From the NCBI GenBank assembly GCA_037176705.1, contig CM073885.1:165468290-165532289 (forward strand): a stretch of DNA of 64,000 nucleotides, written 5' to 3'. Position 1 is the first letter of the stretch, and each line of letters starts with the position of its first letter. This DNA is from Molossus alvarezi. Taxonomy: Eukaryota; Chordata; Mammalia; Chiroptera; Molossidae. Positions 24,905-36,739 of the stretch are shown one piece after another. Made by a program: the position numbers and the translations under genes. Under the pieces are notes generated by a model. The model searched no databases. It saw only the letters and a list, made by a program, of their open reading frames with translations, and was not told the origin of the DNA.

Positions 24905-25425
24905 CCCAGCTACCATCATTCTCATGTCTCCCAATTTCTTGCTTTGAAACAACTCCCATCACCCCCAGCTCATGCTTTACACTGACTGATACCTTACCCT
25001 TACCAACTTTTGTAGCCTGATTTCTCAGTTTGCTTTTGCCTGACTGTCATTGTAACAGACACTATGTTTCAATTTTTCCTATACCCCCAAACAGTGCATG
25101 TGTGCCTGTCATCTATTAATGTATTCACTTTAAGAGTTTGCCCTATTGTCAAGTACAGAAGAGAAACTGGATTTTCATTCTACAGACATTTTGACAGGCC
25201 TAACAGGAGTTCTTTTTATTCTATTTCTTCATCATTATTTCAATATCTCCATTTTTTACTTGCAGTTTGTCTCTACCAGGAATTCATTTGTTTCTGTTTT
25301 TCTTTTAGAAAGATATAATACATAACATCACCAGTGTTATCATAAATAAGTGGTGATCTAAAGAACTCCCTCATCTTGCCACCAGTCATTGGAGACTTAA
25401 AACTGGTCTAATAATTTAGGAATAT
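24905..25425. other. Unique DNA
   Basis: Nothing recognised; ends in AT dinucleotides from 25424. Confidence 0.5.
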
Positions 25426-25455
25426 ATATAAATATATACATATATATATATATTT
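25426..25455. repeat. (TA)n microsatellite
   Basis: ATATATATAAATATATACATATATATATATAT adjoining the tail of the next VES. Confidence 0.85.
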
Positions 25456-25695
25456 TTAATCCTCACCTGGGGACATTTTTGTATTTATCTTCTGATAGAG
25501 AGAGAAAGAGAGAGGGAGGAAGAGAGAGAGAGAAACATTGACATGAGAGACACACATCGACTGGCTGCCACCCACACAACCCCAACTGGGGCCGGGACAA
25601 ACTGCAACCGAGGTAAGTGCCCATAGTGGGAACCGAACCCGAGACTCTCTGGTCCGCAGGCCGACGTTCTAACCGGTTCTAAACCGGTCAGGGCT
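25456..25695 (-). mobile_element. VES SINE, long subtype
   Basis: Head is altered: AACCGGTTCTAAACCGGTCAGGGC, a small internal duplication of GGTTCTAA replacing part of the A box. Flanks TAGGAATATATA / TAGGAATGTTTTA are only partly alike. Confidence 0.88.
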
Positions 25696-25699
25696 AGGA

Positions 25700-26490
25700 A
25701 TGTTTTATAAAATGAAATGACTTTCAGAAATTACAAAAATTACTGAACGGTCTGAAAGAGCTCTGGTAGCAGGACATGCCTGACGTCCCCTACGGCTGCC
25801 TTGTTCAGGTTCTCCCGAAGCAGATCACGGGACGAGGAATGACATGCATCAGTGTTTGGGAGACAAGCCTGGTCAGATGGGAGGGAGTGAGAGTCTGCAG
25901 AACAAGGCCTAGGCAGACGCCCGATGTTATGTGTGCCTTGACCTGCAGGGAAAACTCAGGGGCACCTCGAAGGCCTCAGGGCAAGCTCCCCTCCCGCCCT
26001 GCTGCCCACAGATGTGGCCCCCGAGACAGAGTCCTGGTCACAGGAGCAGACGCATTTTCTGTCTGTCCCTGAGCAGGGGCTTCAGTTCCCTCCCCGTCCA
26101 CGGAATATTTCCAACAAATTAACCACATCCTCTCTGGAGAACCAGGGCGCACCCCACCCTCTTGGCACGACACGGCCTACCGCCCACAGCCCTGCTTGTT
26201 CATCAAGTTCCCAAGGGCAATCTGGGTGCAGCCTTGCGTGACATGCGGTGACCTCCTCCCCCGGTTGTGCCTATGTGACACACCAGCTGCTGTCCATCTC
26301 GTCGCCCCGTGTCAGGTGTGCGTGTCTGCTCGTCTCCGGACCCCGGGCAGACCTCCCTCAGCAGCGGGGAGAGGAGAGAACACGGAGGCAGGTACACAGC
26401 ACTGGCTGCTGGTTTCCAGGTAGGCGGGGGCCAGGGGACGGGGTGACAGAGGTGAAGGGATTGAGAAGTGCAGACTGGTAGTGACAAAAC
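25700..26490. other. Unique DNA, GC-moderate
   Basis: Several overlapping open frames on both strands, none recognisable; likely composition effect. Confidence 0.45.
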
Positions 26491-26491
26491 A

Positions 26492-26700
26492 GTCCTGAGG
26501 ATGGAGAGTACAACATAGTGAAAACAGTCAATAATGTCGTAATAACTATGTATGATGCCAGATGGGAACTGGAAATATCAGGGGGAGGGTCACTCTGTAA
26601 ATTATATAAATGTCTAACCACCAAGCTGTATACCTGAAGCTAATATAAAACAATATTGAATGTCAACAGCAATCAAAAACAAACAAACAAAAATAACAGA
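26492..26700 (+). mobile_element. L1 LINE 3' end, 5' truncated
   Basis: GTCAATAATGTCGTAATAACTATGTATGATG and AAATTATATAAATGTCTAACCACCAAGCTGTATACCTGAAGCTAATATAA are the carnivore/bat-type L1 3' end. Confidence 0.8.
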
Positions 26701-26759
26701 TACAGAAGGAGACGCAACTAATAAAATGTGTATTATCAGGCAAGTTACTATCATGGCTA

Positions 26760-26811
26760 CTGGGTAACTGGAGCTAAAACTCTCCAGAGGGTTTTAGCTC
26801 CAGTGACCCAG
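26760..26811. repeat. Near-perfect short hairpin (inverted repeat)
   Basis: Arms 26760-26783 and 26788-26811 pair over 24 positions with one mismatch (A26766/G26805) and one G-T wobble, around a 4-base CCAG loop. Core arm GGAGCTAAAAC / GTTTTAGCTCC. Not a recognised MITE. Confidence 0.85.
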
Positions 26812-26814
26812 GGA

Positions 26815-27210
26815 AAACCAGCCTCAGAGATACCCCTCCCCATGTGGTAACGGAGCTGAGGTTTTTAAAGGCATCTCTCGTCAGTTAGGGGTTGATGGCT
26901 CCCCCAGGGCCACTCATTCTCCCTGCTGTGGGCGGGCGGAGCGAGGGGGGCCACCAGAGCAGCCGGGCGGAGCCGTGAGGCAGGGAGATGCCAGGGCCCC
27001 CTGGAGGGACACTGCCCCACTACTCAAAACCCCGTCAGTTCCCAATTTTTCCCACAAATCCACTAATCATGCAAAAGACTTCAGCGTTTAGTACCGACAA
27101 AGTTCTGTGCGTGGAAAGAGGGCTTTGCAGGAGGGACAGGAGCGTGCTGGATGCCGCGTGTGAGCGGTAGTGACCGGCACCCCTCCGCCTCCGGCTTGGG
27201 GAGCAGGTGC
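26815..27210. other. Unique DNA
   Basis: Locally GC-rich (26900-27000) but not an island; nothing recognised. Confidence 0.5.
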
Positions 27211-27214
27211 TCCC

Positions 27215-27395
27215 TGCTGGCGGGTCTCGGGTGTCAGCATGTATCAGAGTCACGCGGGGGGCTTGGGTCTCCCGCTTAGTAGTCCAGAGCGCGGCCTGAG
27301 AATCTGCATTTCTAACAAGCTCCCTGGTGATGCTGACGCTGCTGGGCCACGGACCACACCTGGCTCCAAGCCCAGGCTCTGCCACCAAGGTCTTC
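27215..27395 (+). mobile_element. MER5A-type hAT element
   Basis: ATGTATCAGAGTCACGCGGGGGGCTTG, then CCTGAGAATCTGCATTTCTAACAAGCTCCCTGGTGATGCTGACGCTGCTGG, is the MER5A order. Confidence 0.8.
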
Positions 27396-27404
27396 AGACG
27401 CGGA

Positions 27405-29150
27405 GCTAGGGGACCTGTGTCGATAAGGACGCCATCTAGCATCCTCCCCAGCAGGATGGCTTGGCAAAGCACAAGGTGAAATCACAGAAGAAAAATCAAC
27501 AGCTTGGACTTGCAGTATTGTAAATAGAGGTGGCGATGTGATCAAGGTAAGGTCTGGGTAAGGATGGCAGCTGAGCCTGCGTCCACCTCTGTCCTCCGTG
27601 GACAGAGTGATGCCAGGTGTCCAGAGGAGACGACACTGAGAACTGGAGTCGGGTCACTTTCCAGGCAAGGGGATGCTCCGCTTGCCTTTCTTCCTTTATC
27701 CCTTTAGTGCAACAAAAGTCGGTTTTGTCTTGGGAAATAGCCTGGCGTCAAACCCACTTACTCATGAAAAGAGGACAACCCCGATGAGCACTTTATCTTC
27801 CTGCCTCTGAATTCAAGTGCCCAAGAAGCTATTACCAGATCAATTATTGCTTGAAAAAGAAAGAAGAAAACCCTGAAATCTCCCCACGAGCTGACTTATG
27901 AAAGCTCATCACCACGGTCTCCCTGAGGCGTGAGACCGCATACTGATGCCAGCCAGAGGAAGCCTCTCCGCCCCCGAGTCTCTCCTGAACTCGGAACCAG
28001 TGCCCAGAGGAGTGTGACTTCAGAAGCTCCATCTTCCACACCATTTATCGAAAGAGCCAGTGTCATCATTCATGCAGTTTTCATTTTTCAAATGCTCTGC
28101 GTGCCTCTTAGGTGACAGGCCGTTGCTTTCTACAAGGGAGTGTTCAGAACACACAGTCTGCTAGGTTTAAGAGGCCCTTGCAAGGGCCTACGTGTTCTAG
28201 TAGTTCCGTGCGACTCATTACAAACTCTACAACTTCAGGTTCATTCTTTCCCAGGGAGAGCAGGATCCTGATGAGCTGGGGTACAGTGGCAAGGACCCCA
28301 GCCCTGAGCTAGATCCTGCGGAAACGCCTCGGTGGGAACAGACATCGGATACTGTTTGCTAAGAGATGGAAGCGCAGCACGGAACAGACAGGTATGGTAT
28401 GGAAAAGGAAACACTGATGGTGGAGAACACAGGGCACAGAACACAAGGAGGAGCAGTGAGCAGACAGGAGCAGGTGAGGTGCTTGAAGGCAGAACCTGGA
28501 AAACTAGTGGGAAACAGAAACCCCTCAAAGTGGTGGGTGGCCCAAGGAGCACAGGGTGTTTGCGGTCAGGAAGGAAGGGTCTGGATGATCTATTTCCTAA
28601 TTTGGCTACAAATCACAGGTGAGGCCCTATGGGTGGCCTCCTCCTGCTGCCTGCCCCCATGCAGACAAAGCCAGACACCTTGTAGGAGGCCAGTCGGAAG
28701 CAGAGGCAGGCCAAGGAGACATAGGAGCAGGAGGAAAGTTTTCTCTATGCCTGGAAAACAGCCTTCTCCTTGTACGAAGGAAAGAAACTAGCTCCTTTCG
28801 CTTATTGTCAGTGTTTCAAGGCACTGTTGTGACTTCATTTTCAGCTCTGTTAACTTTAATATTATCCCGAGACATTTCCCTCTCTTACTAGTGGAGAGAC
28901 TAAATCTCTCTGAACGTCCATTTCTTTAAAAATGATAACACAAATACTCTGACATGTATTCCACAGGTCGACGTGACAGCAAAGCAAACAAGACGTGTGA
29001 AGTGTCAGGCTGGGCCTGTCTCACCGTGGCTGGGTGTGAGCTGTCATCGCCCCTGCCCCTCGGCTCCCACAGCCTGTCCCTGTCATCAGTTGCCATGATG
29101 GTTGTTTTCTCTCTGTAGAGCTGGAGTGCATTACGCCTCTGAATCTACTT
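27405..29150. other. Unique DNA, no gene seen
   Basis: Mixed composition. Overlapping frames at 28230-28900 are not recognisable. Confidence 0.5.
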
Positions 29151-29154
29151 CCAT

Positions 29155-29640
29155 GCACGCATTCATTCACTCATTCATTCGATGAATACTGTCTTTATTT
29201 GTGATGTGGCATTCAACAGATGCTGGGGATACAAAAATGACGGGCAGCCACTGCTTGTACATAGATCCCAGTCTCCCCGGGAGATGGGCCAGTACAAAGT
29301 TAACGTACTCGAGTGCAATAATGAGCGATGCCAGATGAACACGGAGGGGGAGTCAGAAAGAGGGAGGAAAGGCAGTTGCGAGGGTTTCCCGAGGGAAGGG
29401 GCATCTGAGCTAGATCTCCAGGGAAGGACTGAGGAATCAGCCAGGTGGACAAGGGGCAGAAGGAACAGAAGGTACGAGGGTACCGAGGCCAGAGAGTAAG
29501 ACGCCTCTGAACAGTAGAAACAGTGGTGCGGGGCAGGGAGGCCACGTGAACGAGAGAAGCAGGACAGCCACAATGCTGGCATCGTGGGAGTCAAGGGAGT
29601 GAACCTTCGGAGAAGAAAGGAGCGGTCAGATCTGAGGAAG
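29155..29640 (-). mobile_element. L2 LINE fragment (antisense)
   Basis: (ATTC)n at 29160-29180, AACAGATGCTGGGGATACAAAAATGACGGGCAG, and GCATCTGAGCTAGATCTCCAGGGAAGGACTGAGGAATCAGCCAGG follow L2 in reverse. Confidence 0.55.
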
Positions 29641-29644
29641 CAAG

Positions 29645-30296
29645 TAACACAGGGATTCAGTGCTTGCTCGCTATGTCGCTGATGATCTCAGCAGAAGGAG
29701 TGTCAGCGTGAGGCCGGGACAGCAGTCAGTCTGCAGGGGCTTGGGGAGTGAGCTGCGCTGAGCATAGCCATGCTGCTCCTGAGGCCTGAGCTGCACAGCC
29801 CTCCACCACCGCCCTCGTGTTGAGGGAGTCAAGGTGACCCTGGCATCTCGTATGTTTGCACAGAGGTGTACTGCTGCTGGCTTACAGCTGGTATGTCTCT
29901 TTATATACATATTTCATATTTTAGAGTACATCTATTGCCCTATGCAATTTATGATCCCTTACACATTTATACAGCCAGTTTTTCCTTTGAGAGAGACACC
30001 ACTCCCGCCACTAATTCCACTACCAATACCCCCCCATGCTCCTGGTGCTTGTTCCACGTTGTTCTGGACCTCACATTTTACAGTTCAGGGCTTCACCTAG
30101 CATCTTTACTTTGTTCTGTACACCCCACCTCTTCCAAGTGCCTATATTCTTTATAATAGGGTTATGCAAAACACTTGCTCCACGTGACCAGGGGCTCCCC
30201 CTTGTGGCAGACAGTGGATTAACAGCCCCAAAGCCATTTCTGAAGCCCTTTCCTTCCTCTAGCACAGAGGCTGGAAAATAGGAGCATTTATTTTCC
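29645..30296. other. Unique DNA
   Basis: Nothing recognised. Confidence 0.5.
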
Positions 30297-30310
30297 CAGA
30301 CATTCTCTTT

Positions 30311-30517
30311 CTTTTAAAATATTTTTTCTTTATTTATTTTACAAAGAGAGGAAAGGAGAGGAAGAGAGAGATAGAAACATCGATGAAAGAGATCTTCGAT
30401 TGGCCGCCTCCTGCATGCTCCCCACTGGGGATTTGACCCACAACCTGACCAGGAATCAAACCAGCGACCTCTTGGTGCATGGTCAACACTCAAGCACTGG
30501 GCCATACCAGCCGGGCT
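30311..30517 (-). mobile_element. VES SINE, short subtype
   Basis: Poly(T)-like start to GGGCCATACCAGCCGGGC. Nearby flanks CCAGACATTCTCTT and CTAGACATTCTTGC suggest the duplication. Confidence 0.88.
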
Positions 30518-30519
30518 TT

Positions 30520-31340
30520 CTAGACATTCTTGCAGCTCTGCTGGACACGTGATAATTACGGCTCAAAAGATTTGGGCAGAGATCTTGGTGTAGGGATTTC
30601 CTTTCCAATTTTAAAGGCAAAGCCTCATTAGGAAAAAGCCCTTTGCCCTCAGCCTCTTCCTCCCAACCTCAATGCAGACCATCTAGGGGCAGCCACCGTT
30701 TGCAGATGTGAGGACGAGGACCACTTGCTGAGGCTGGCGGAGATGAGAGACGAAGAAACCGGGGACTCTGAGGACACTGGGGACTACCTAAGGACTCCTT
30801 GCTAAGTGAGAGGTACGTGCTCTGTTACTTTTGCTAACGGTGATCTACTCCTGGAAGCATCCAAAGCAGACACTTGGTTGGTGCTCGCTCTTCTGGGAGG
30901 CCCCTTGAGGCCTCAGAGCTCTCCCACCTCCACGATATTCTGGAACGAGCCATCACTTGGCAGCTCCAAGTGTATACACGTGAAAGGGCCCCTGTCGCAC
31001 TGCGGCTGAGATCTACCATCAGACAACTCTGAAGTCTGACTGACGGGTGTCTGGATGTTCCTGACTCCTGAGCAAAAACCACAAAGAACCTCAGAAGCAT
31101 GCCTTCAAAAGAAAGTGCAGAGCTGCATGGGTCACACCTGCAACAGCGGGTGTATCGCTGCCCGGAAATAGAGCATTACTGAAAAAGAGATGAAGTGGGA
31201 GGAGGGGCAGGGAAAAAGGAGGTTCAATGGTGGCCAGTGGAGAGCAGGCAGGATGCCCAGGCCCTGAAAACGAGGAAGCAGCCTGTGAGTGTGACGAGAA
31301 GGGTATCTGTTGAAAGTACCAGGACAGCAAGGGGCAGACG
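30520..31340. other. Unique DNA
   Basis: Nothing recognised. Confidence 0.5.
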
Positions 31341-31344
31341 AGGC

Positions 31345-31458
31345 GCAACATAGCTTATTTAGATATGTAGATTCCTGGGACCCAGCCCAGAGATCTGATG
31401 CGGTAGATCTGAAGTGGGGTCAGGAATTTTCATTTCTAGTGAGCACCTCAGTTTGTAA
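31345..31458 (+). mobile_element. MER5-type fragment
   Basis: AGATTCCTGGGACCCAGCCCAGAGATCTGATGCGGTAGATCTGAAGTGGGGTCAGGAATTTTCATTTCTA resembles MER5. Confidence 0.55.
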
Positions 31459-31622
31459 TTATGCAGGTTGAAATCTTTACTAAAGGCTATAAAATCATGA
31501 GTTTGTGAAGGGAAGCCCAGACTGAGAGTTAGAGACACTTGCTGAGTGAGTTGCTTCTCTGGGCCTCAGCTGTAAAATGACTAAACAAATGATTCTCAAA
31601 CTCTTTTGTTGTGAAACTCTTT

Positions 31623-32392
31623 TTTTTTTAATTTGTTTTTGTTACAAATGTTTCCCATTTCCCCCCATTGACACCCCCCCCCATCCCCAGCTTTGTTATC
31701 TATGTTCATTGGTCATGCATACATGCATGTAAATTTTGTCGTTTATCTCTTCCCCACAACCCTCCCTGCTCTGAGGCTTGTCAGTCTGTACCCCACCTCT
31801 ATGTCTCTGGGTTAATTTTGTTCATCAGTTTGTTTAGTTCATTATATTCTACAAATAAGTGAGATCATGTGATATTTGTCTTTCTCTGCTTGGCTTGTTT
31901 TGCTTAGCATAATATTCTCCAGGTCCCTCCATGTCATCTCAAAGGATAAGAGATCTTTCTTTCTTACAGCTGCATAGTACTCCATTGTGTATATGTACTA
32001 CAGCTTTTTAATCCACTCATCTACTGATGGACACTTGGGTTGTTTCCAGATCTTAGCCATTGTAAATAGTGCTGCTCTGAACATAGGGGTACATTTATTC
32101 TTCCTGATTGGTTTCAGGCTTCTTAGGGTATTTTCCTAGAATTGGGATCACTGAGTCAAACAAATGGCCAGGAGACATATGAAGAAATGCTCAACATCAC
32201 TAATCATCAGAGAGATGCAAATTAAAACAACTATGAGGTATCACCTCACACCTGTCAGAATGGCCGCCATCAACAAATCATCAAACAACAAGTGTTGGCG
32301 AGGGTGTGGAGAAAGGGGACTCTAGTGCACTGCTGGTGGGAATGCAGACTGGTGCAGCCTCTGTGGGAAACACTATGGTGTTACCTCAAAAA
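31623..32392 (-). mobile_element. L1 LINE with inverted 5' segment (twin-primed)
   Basis: 31623 to about 32158 is the L1 3' end in antisense, starting from its poly(T). From about 32159 to 32392 the L1 continues in the opposite (sense) direction with ACAAATGGCCAGGAGACATATGAAGAAATGCTC. The whole is flanked by the perfect 12-bp duplication GTGAAACTCTTT (31611-31622, 32393-32404). Confidence 0.93.
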
Positions 32393-32404
32393 GTGAAACT
32401 CTTT

Positions 32405-32749
32405 AACTAATAAGATTTAATACAAATATTTAATATGTCAAATTGATGAAAAAGATGCATCTCTGACTTAAGCAGAGGGGGAAACCAGGAAGGCATCTGA
32501 CCTAGCTCACTGCGTCACCTTCCCCTGAGGACACCCAGGGCTCTGGGCATTATCAGGCCAAGTGGACTCCTGAGTCCATTCCAGCGAAGACATGTGACTT
32601 TAATAGAATGACATATAAATTAGAGGAAATCTTCGTAGTTCTCATTCTGAAAGTCCGATTCCCTCTTGAAATGGAGGATAAAGAAAAGAAAATGGAGATA
32701 TATATTAAAGCATGTTTGTAACCTTTATATAAAAGCATTTCTGTACTTC
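32405..32749. other. Unique DNA
   Basis: Nothing recognised. Confidence 0.5.
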
Positions 32750-32760
32750 AAGAAGTGACC

Positions 32761-33010
32761 CAGCCCTGGTCGGTTTGGCTCAGCAGTTAGTTAGAGGGTC
32801 TTGGGTTTGATTCCTTGTCAAGGGCACATACCTGGGTTGCAGGTTTGTTCCCTGCCACAGTCAGGGTTGTGAAGGAAGCAACCAATCAATGTGTCTCTCT
32901 CGCATCAATGTTTCTCTCTCTCTCCCTCCCCCTCCTCTCCCTCCCTTCCATTCTCTCTAAAAATCAATGGAAAATATCCTCAGGTGAGGATTAACAACAA
33001 CAACGATGAC
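32761..33010 (+). mobile_element. VES SINE, diverged head
   Basis: Head GCCCTGGTCGGTTTGGCTCAGCAGTTAGTTAGAGG lacks about 20 bases before the B box. Flanks AAGAAGTGACC / AAAAGATGTGACC. Confidence 0.88.
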
Positions 33011-33246
33011 AAAAGATGTGACCAGAATACACTGCTTTGAAAGTGGTCATTTTAGTGAAAAATAAGTTTCGTTTAATAGAGGGTGGGGAGCTGTAGTTTA
33101 GATTTACTTGGATTTTGAAATGTACAGGCTACCCTGCTGCAATAAGGAAAGCACAAACCAGAAGAACGCAGCCCACTGCGAAAACAAAGGAGGGGTTCGG
33201 AAAACCCGTGTCGAGACCCTTTCTGTCCTGAAAACGTCCCTGGACG

Positions 33247-33352
33247 GAGTCCTGGCCCAAGTCTCAAATCTTACACCTGCTACTTGCATGACGCAAGGCC
33301 AATCACTTCAACTCTCTGTGCCTCGTTTTCTTTACTTGTGAAACAGGAATCT
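33247..33352 (+). mobile_element. MIR SINE fragment
   Basis: CACTTCAACTCTCTGTGCCTCGTTTTCTTTACTTGTGAAACAGG is the MIR core. Confidence 0.65.
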
Positions 33353-33354
33353 AC

Positions 33355-33915
33355 TCAATGAATATTTACTCAGGATCCACGCGGTGCCAGGTATTAGTCC
33401 AGGCCGCTCTGAGTGCAGCGGGCAGAGACCCTGGCCCACGTGGGGCTCAGTTCCTAGCACGGGGAGACAGACGAAATGCAGACGTAGAACCCCTCAGGCT
33501 GGGTGTGGAAAGCGGTACAGAGAAGAGTGAGGCAGAGACGGGGTAGCCAGAGTGGATGAGGAGGTGGGGGCTGCAGGGTGGATGACCTGGAAAACGAGGG
33601 GAAGGAGCAGGCCAGGTGGGTGTTGGGAGGCGAGGGCTGGGGAGCAGTCGCCCAGGCAGAGGACACCGCCTGAGGAAAGGCACCCGAGCCGAGCATGTTC
33701 TAGGAACAGCTGCGCGTTCTGTGAGGCTGGGGCACAGCTGTCCAGAAGGACACTTGAAAGAGACGAAGTCAAAGGGGCAGTGAGGCTGGGTTTTATCACG
33801 AGTCATGCGCCCCTGGAAGGACTTTGGCTTTTGCTCTGAGCGATGGGAGTTACTAAGACAGTGACAGGACGGGGTCTGCATTTCAAAGGGCTGCTCAGCT
33901 CGTTGTGTTTTGAAT
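33355..33915 (-). mobile_element. L2 LINE fragment (antisense)
   Basis: AATGAATATTTACTCAGGATCCACGCGGTGCCAGG, CTGGAAGGACTTTGGCTTTTGCTCTGAGCGATGGGAG, AGACAGTGACAGGACGGGGTCTGC follow L2 in reverse. The 192-codon minus frame over it is not a gene. Confidence 0.65.
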
Positions 33916-34525
33916 CTGATGATCCACTCCAGAAGGGTTCCAGTTCGTTCGGAGGCAATTACAACCCCGGGCCAGGCAGGTGGATATGGGCCTTTCCCGC
34001 CCGGCAGTTCTCTGTGCCATAACACATACGTATTGAAGCTTCAAAACAATGCTTGCATTTAAGGCTTATTATTATTGTCCGAGTTATGACCCTTATACTA
34101 TAAACATACTGGCGGCAAAAAATACAGCCAACAGCTACAGTTTTGTATTATGACCTCACAGGTGATGATGAAGTTGCACTTTTCTGCTTGTCAAAGAATT
34201 GACACCAAATCGGTGCCGCATTTCAAGCCCTCATAATAATGGTCCAAGAGAACAGATGTCTGAGACTATGGACAGGTCAGACCTTTCTACCTTCTTCTTA
34301 GGACTCAAGAAACTAACATTCTATACCTGGGAGCTACCATTCTACATCTGGAAAGGAAATAGTAACCTCTACCTTCCTCAACAACAACACATTTCTACAA
34401 CTTGTCGAGCATACACACACGTGCGCACACACGTGGAAAACCTTGCTTTTATAATCGTGGAACATCAGTGGCAATAAAAGTCACAGGGCATCAGTAACTT
34501 ATTTGTAATGTTGAAGCCCTGAGAT
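33916..34525. other. Unique DNA
   Basis: Nothing recognised. Confidence 0.5.
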
Positions 34526-34529
34526 GCAG

Positions 34530-35030
34530 CTTTATGTTCAACTATTAATAATCATGAAAATTTAAATCAAAACAAAGAGATGCCATTTTCACCCATCAAA
34601 ATAACAAAAATGAAATCATAATATAATGTATGAAAAGGTATGATGAAAAATAAGAATGCTTATATTATGTTAGTAGTGGTCTAAATGGACATAATCTTTC
34701 CAGAATTGACAAGACAGCAACATATATCAAAGCTTTAAAATTATTAACATGCGGAGAGACCCGAGTTCGGTTCCTGCTAAGGGCGCGTACCTCATTTGCA
34801 GTTTGTCCCCGGCCCGGGATGGGTCGTGTGGGTGGCAGCCACTCGATGTGTTCCTTTCACGTCGATGTTTCTCTCACTCTCTTTCCTTCCCACTCTATCT
34901 GAACAAAATATTGAAAAATGTCCTCAGGTGAGGATTAAAAATTAATTAATTAATTAATTAAAATTATTAATAACTGTTGACAGGAATTATCCTTCTACAA
35001 TGAACCCTAGAGAAAAGTGTCTGTAAAGTA
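34530..35030 (+). mobile_element. Old L1M fragment, split by VES
   Basis: AAATCAAAACAAAGAGATGCCATTTTCACCCATC and onward resemble the L1 ORF2 3' part. VES inserted at 34748-34957. Confidence 0.55.
34748..34957 (+). mobile_element. 5'-truncated VES SINE
   Basis: Begins inside the head (GGAGAGACCCGAGTTCGG), so the A box is missing, yet a perfect 13-bp duplication TTAAAATTATTAA flanks it (34735-34747, 34958-34970). Tail is (TTAA)n. Confidence 0.93.
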
Positions 35031-35049
35031 AAGAAGGTTCAGGCATAGA

Positions 35050-35290
35050 TATGTTCATTCATTCATTCATTTATTCATTCAACAAACATTTATTGAATAT
35101 CAGCCCGTTCTGGGTGCTGAGTACAGAACAGTTGGGTGGGGTGGGGAACATTAAATGTCAAATCCTGCCCTTTTACAGCTTACATTTTTGTAGGGTGAAA
35201 TAGACAATTAATCATTTCCATCAACAAATATATAATATATCTTATGTGGGTAAGTGTATGGAAGTGGAGAGAGGAAGGTAGAGGTCTGTA
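35050..35290 (-). mobile_element. L2 LINE 3' end (antisense)
   Basis: (ATTC)n then AACAAACATTTATTGAATATCAGCCCGTTCTGGGTGCTGAGTACAG and CTGCCCTTTTACAGCTTACATTTTTGTAGGG. Confidence 0.65.
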
Positions 35291-35329
35291 TTATAATAAT
35301 GGAAAATAGAAATTAAAAAAATGAGTCCG

Positions 35330-35650
35330 TTATGAAGTCTCAGACAAAAGCAAAGTAGTCATTTAGAACATATTTATAAAGAATGTTTAAATTCCCAATA
35401 TTAAGTGAGAAAAGAAAGATATAAAATTGTGTTTACATATGTATGTAATATGTGTGTCATATATAATCTCACCTATATTAAGTGTACACACACGTATTCT
35501 CAAAGAAAATACACCCATGTGATAAAATTAATAAATTGTCTTTCAATGGTAAGATAATAGGTCATTTTCATTTTCTTTTTCACAATTCCTGTTGTTTTTA
35601 CAATGAATTCATAATACTTTTATAATCAGGAAAAAAATAGAATTAAAAAA
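35330..35650 (+). mobile_element. Old L1M 3' end
   Basis: ATTCATAATACTTTTATAATCAGGAAAAAAATAG and preceding AT-rich text resemble L1MC/ME 3' ends. Confidence 0.45.
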
Positions 35651-36458
35651 ATACAACTTTAAAAATCACTTTAAAAATCACTTTAGAGTGGTTTTAATAG
35701 CATGTTAAAGAGAAAAGAATGCCAATAAAGAAATTGTTTTGCTCAAGAGAACAAAGTGGGCACACTAAGCCATGTAGCTCTGAGATGCCCAAACTCTTGG
35801 CTGAGCACATGTGGCTGAACAGAGGCTGAAGACGAAAGAAAACTGTCCAAGCCATTCCTCCCCAATGTCTCAAGGATCCCCCAAACCTGGGATTCTCAGA
35901 GGATCCTGTTAGGACCATCGGATCAGAATTCTCTGCTGCACTGGCTCCATGAGGTGGCTGAGCCCCACCTGCCGAGCCCCAGCCTCCGGGAAGGGCCCCA
36001 GGCTCTGCACGCTTGATTAGTTTCCTCAAAGTCTCCTGTTGGGGAGATGGACTAATCTATGCTCTAGACCTCAGAGCAATCCCTGATTGATGTCACAAAC
36101 TGGAAATCCTGGGACAAAAATACGGTTCACCCTGTGTCTGTGTTTCTTTTTATTTTTAACTTACAATCTCCCCAGTTTTTCCTGTGTGGGCACCATTCGT
36201 TGTTTGAAATGATATATATGAGAATAAGAAGACAGTTCTGACCGGAGAACCTAGTACCATTTTTGACAGTTTCTGAGACAACAAAAGAGACTAGTAGTAC
36301 CATTGTTATCAACATAGTAAAAAAGTCATTTTAATCTTAGATGTTAAATTTATATAAAAACATCTATTGTACTGCAGCAAGATGTTACCTTGAACAATTC
36401 GTTCTGAGAATATTTTATTTTGTGTGAAAATCTATTTTAAAATAAATATAAAAACATG
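35651..36458. other. Unique DNA
   Basis: A 12-base direct repeat AAAAATCACTTT occurs at 35660-35690; otherwise nothing. Confidence 0.5.
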
Positions 36459-36460
36459 AG

Positions 36461-36713
36461 CCCTGGCTGGTTTGGCTCATCAGTTAGAGCATCAGCCTGT
36501 GGACCAGAGAGTCCCAGGTTCGGTTCCCACTAAGGGCACGTACCTCGGTTGCAGTTTGGCCCCAGCCCCAGTTGGGGTCGTGTGTGTGGCAACCAGTCAA
36601 TGTGCTTCTCTCACATCGATGTTTTACTCTCTCTCTTCCTCCCTCTCTTCCTCTTGCTCTATCTGAAGATAAATGCAAAAATGTCCATGGTTGAGGATTA
36701 AAAAAAAAAAAAA
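36461..36713 (+). mobile_element. VES SINE, long subtype
   Basis: GCCCTGGCTGGTTTGGCTCATCAGTTAGAGC to GAGGATTAAAAAAAAAAAAATT. Confidence 0.92.
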
Positions 36714-36739
36714 TTAAAGAAAAACAAAACATATAATGT

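Noticed and set aside
33447..34025. 192-codon minus frame
   Set aside because: Lies over an L2 fragment and a GC-moderate stretch; no recognisable domain.
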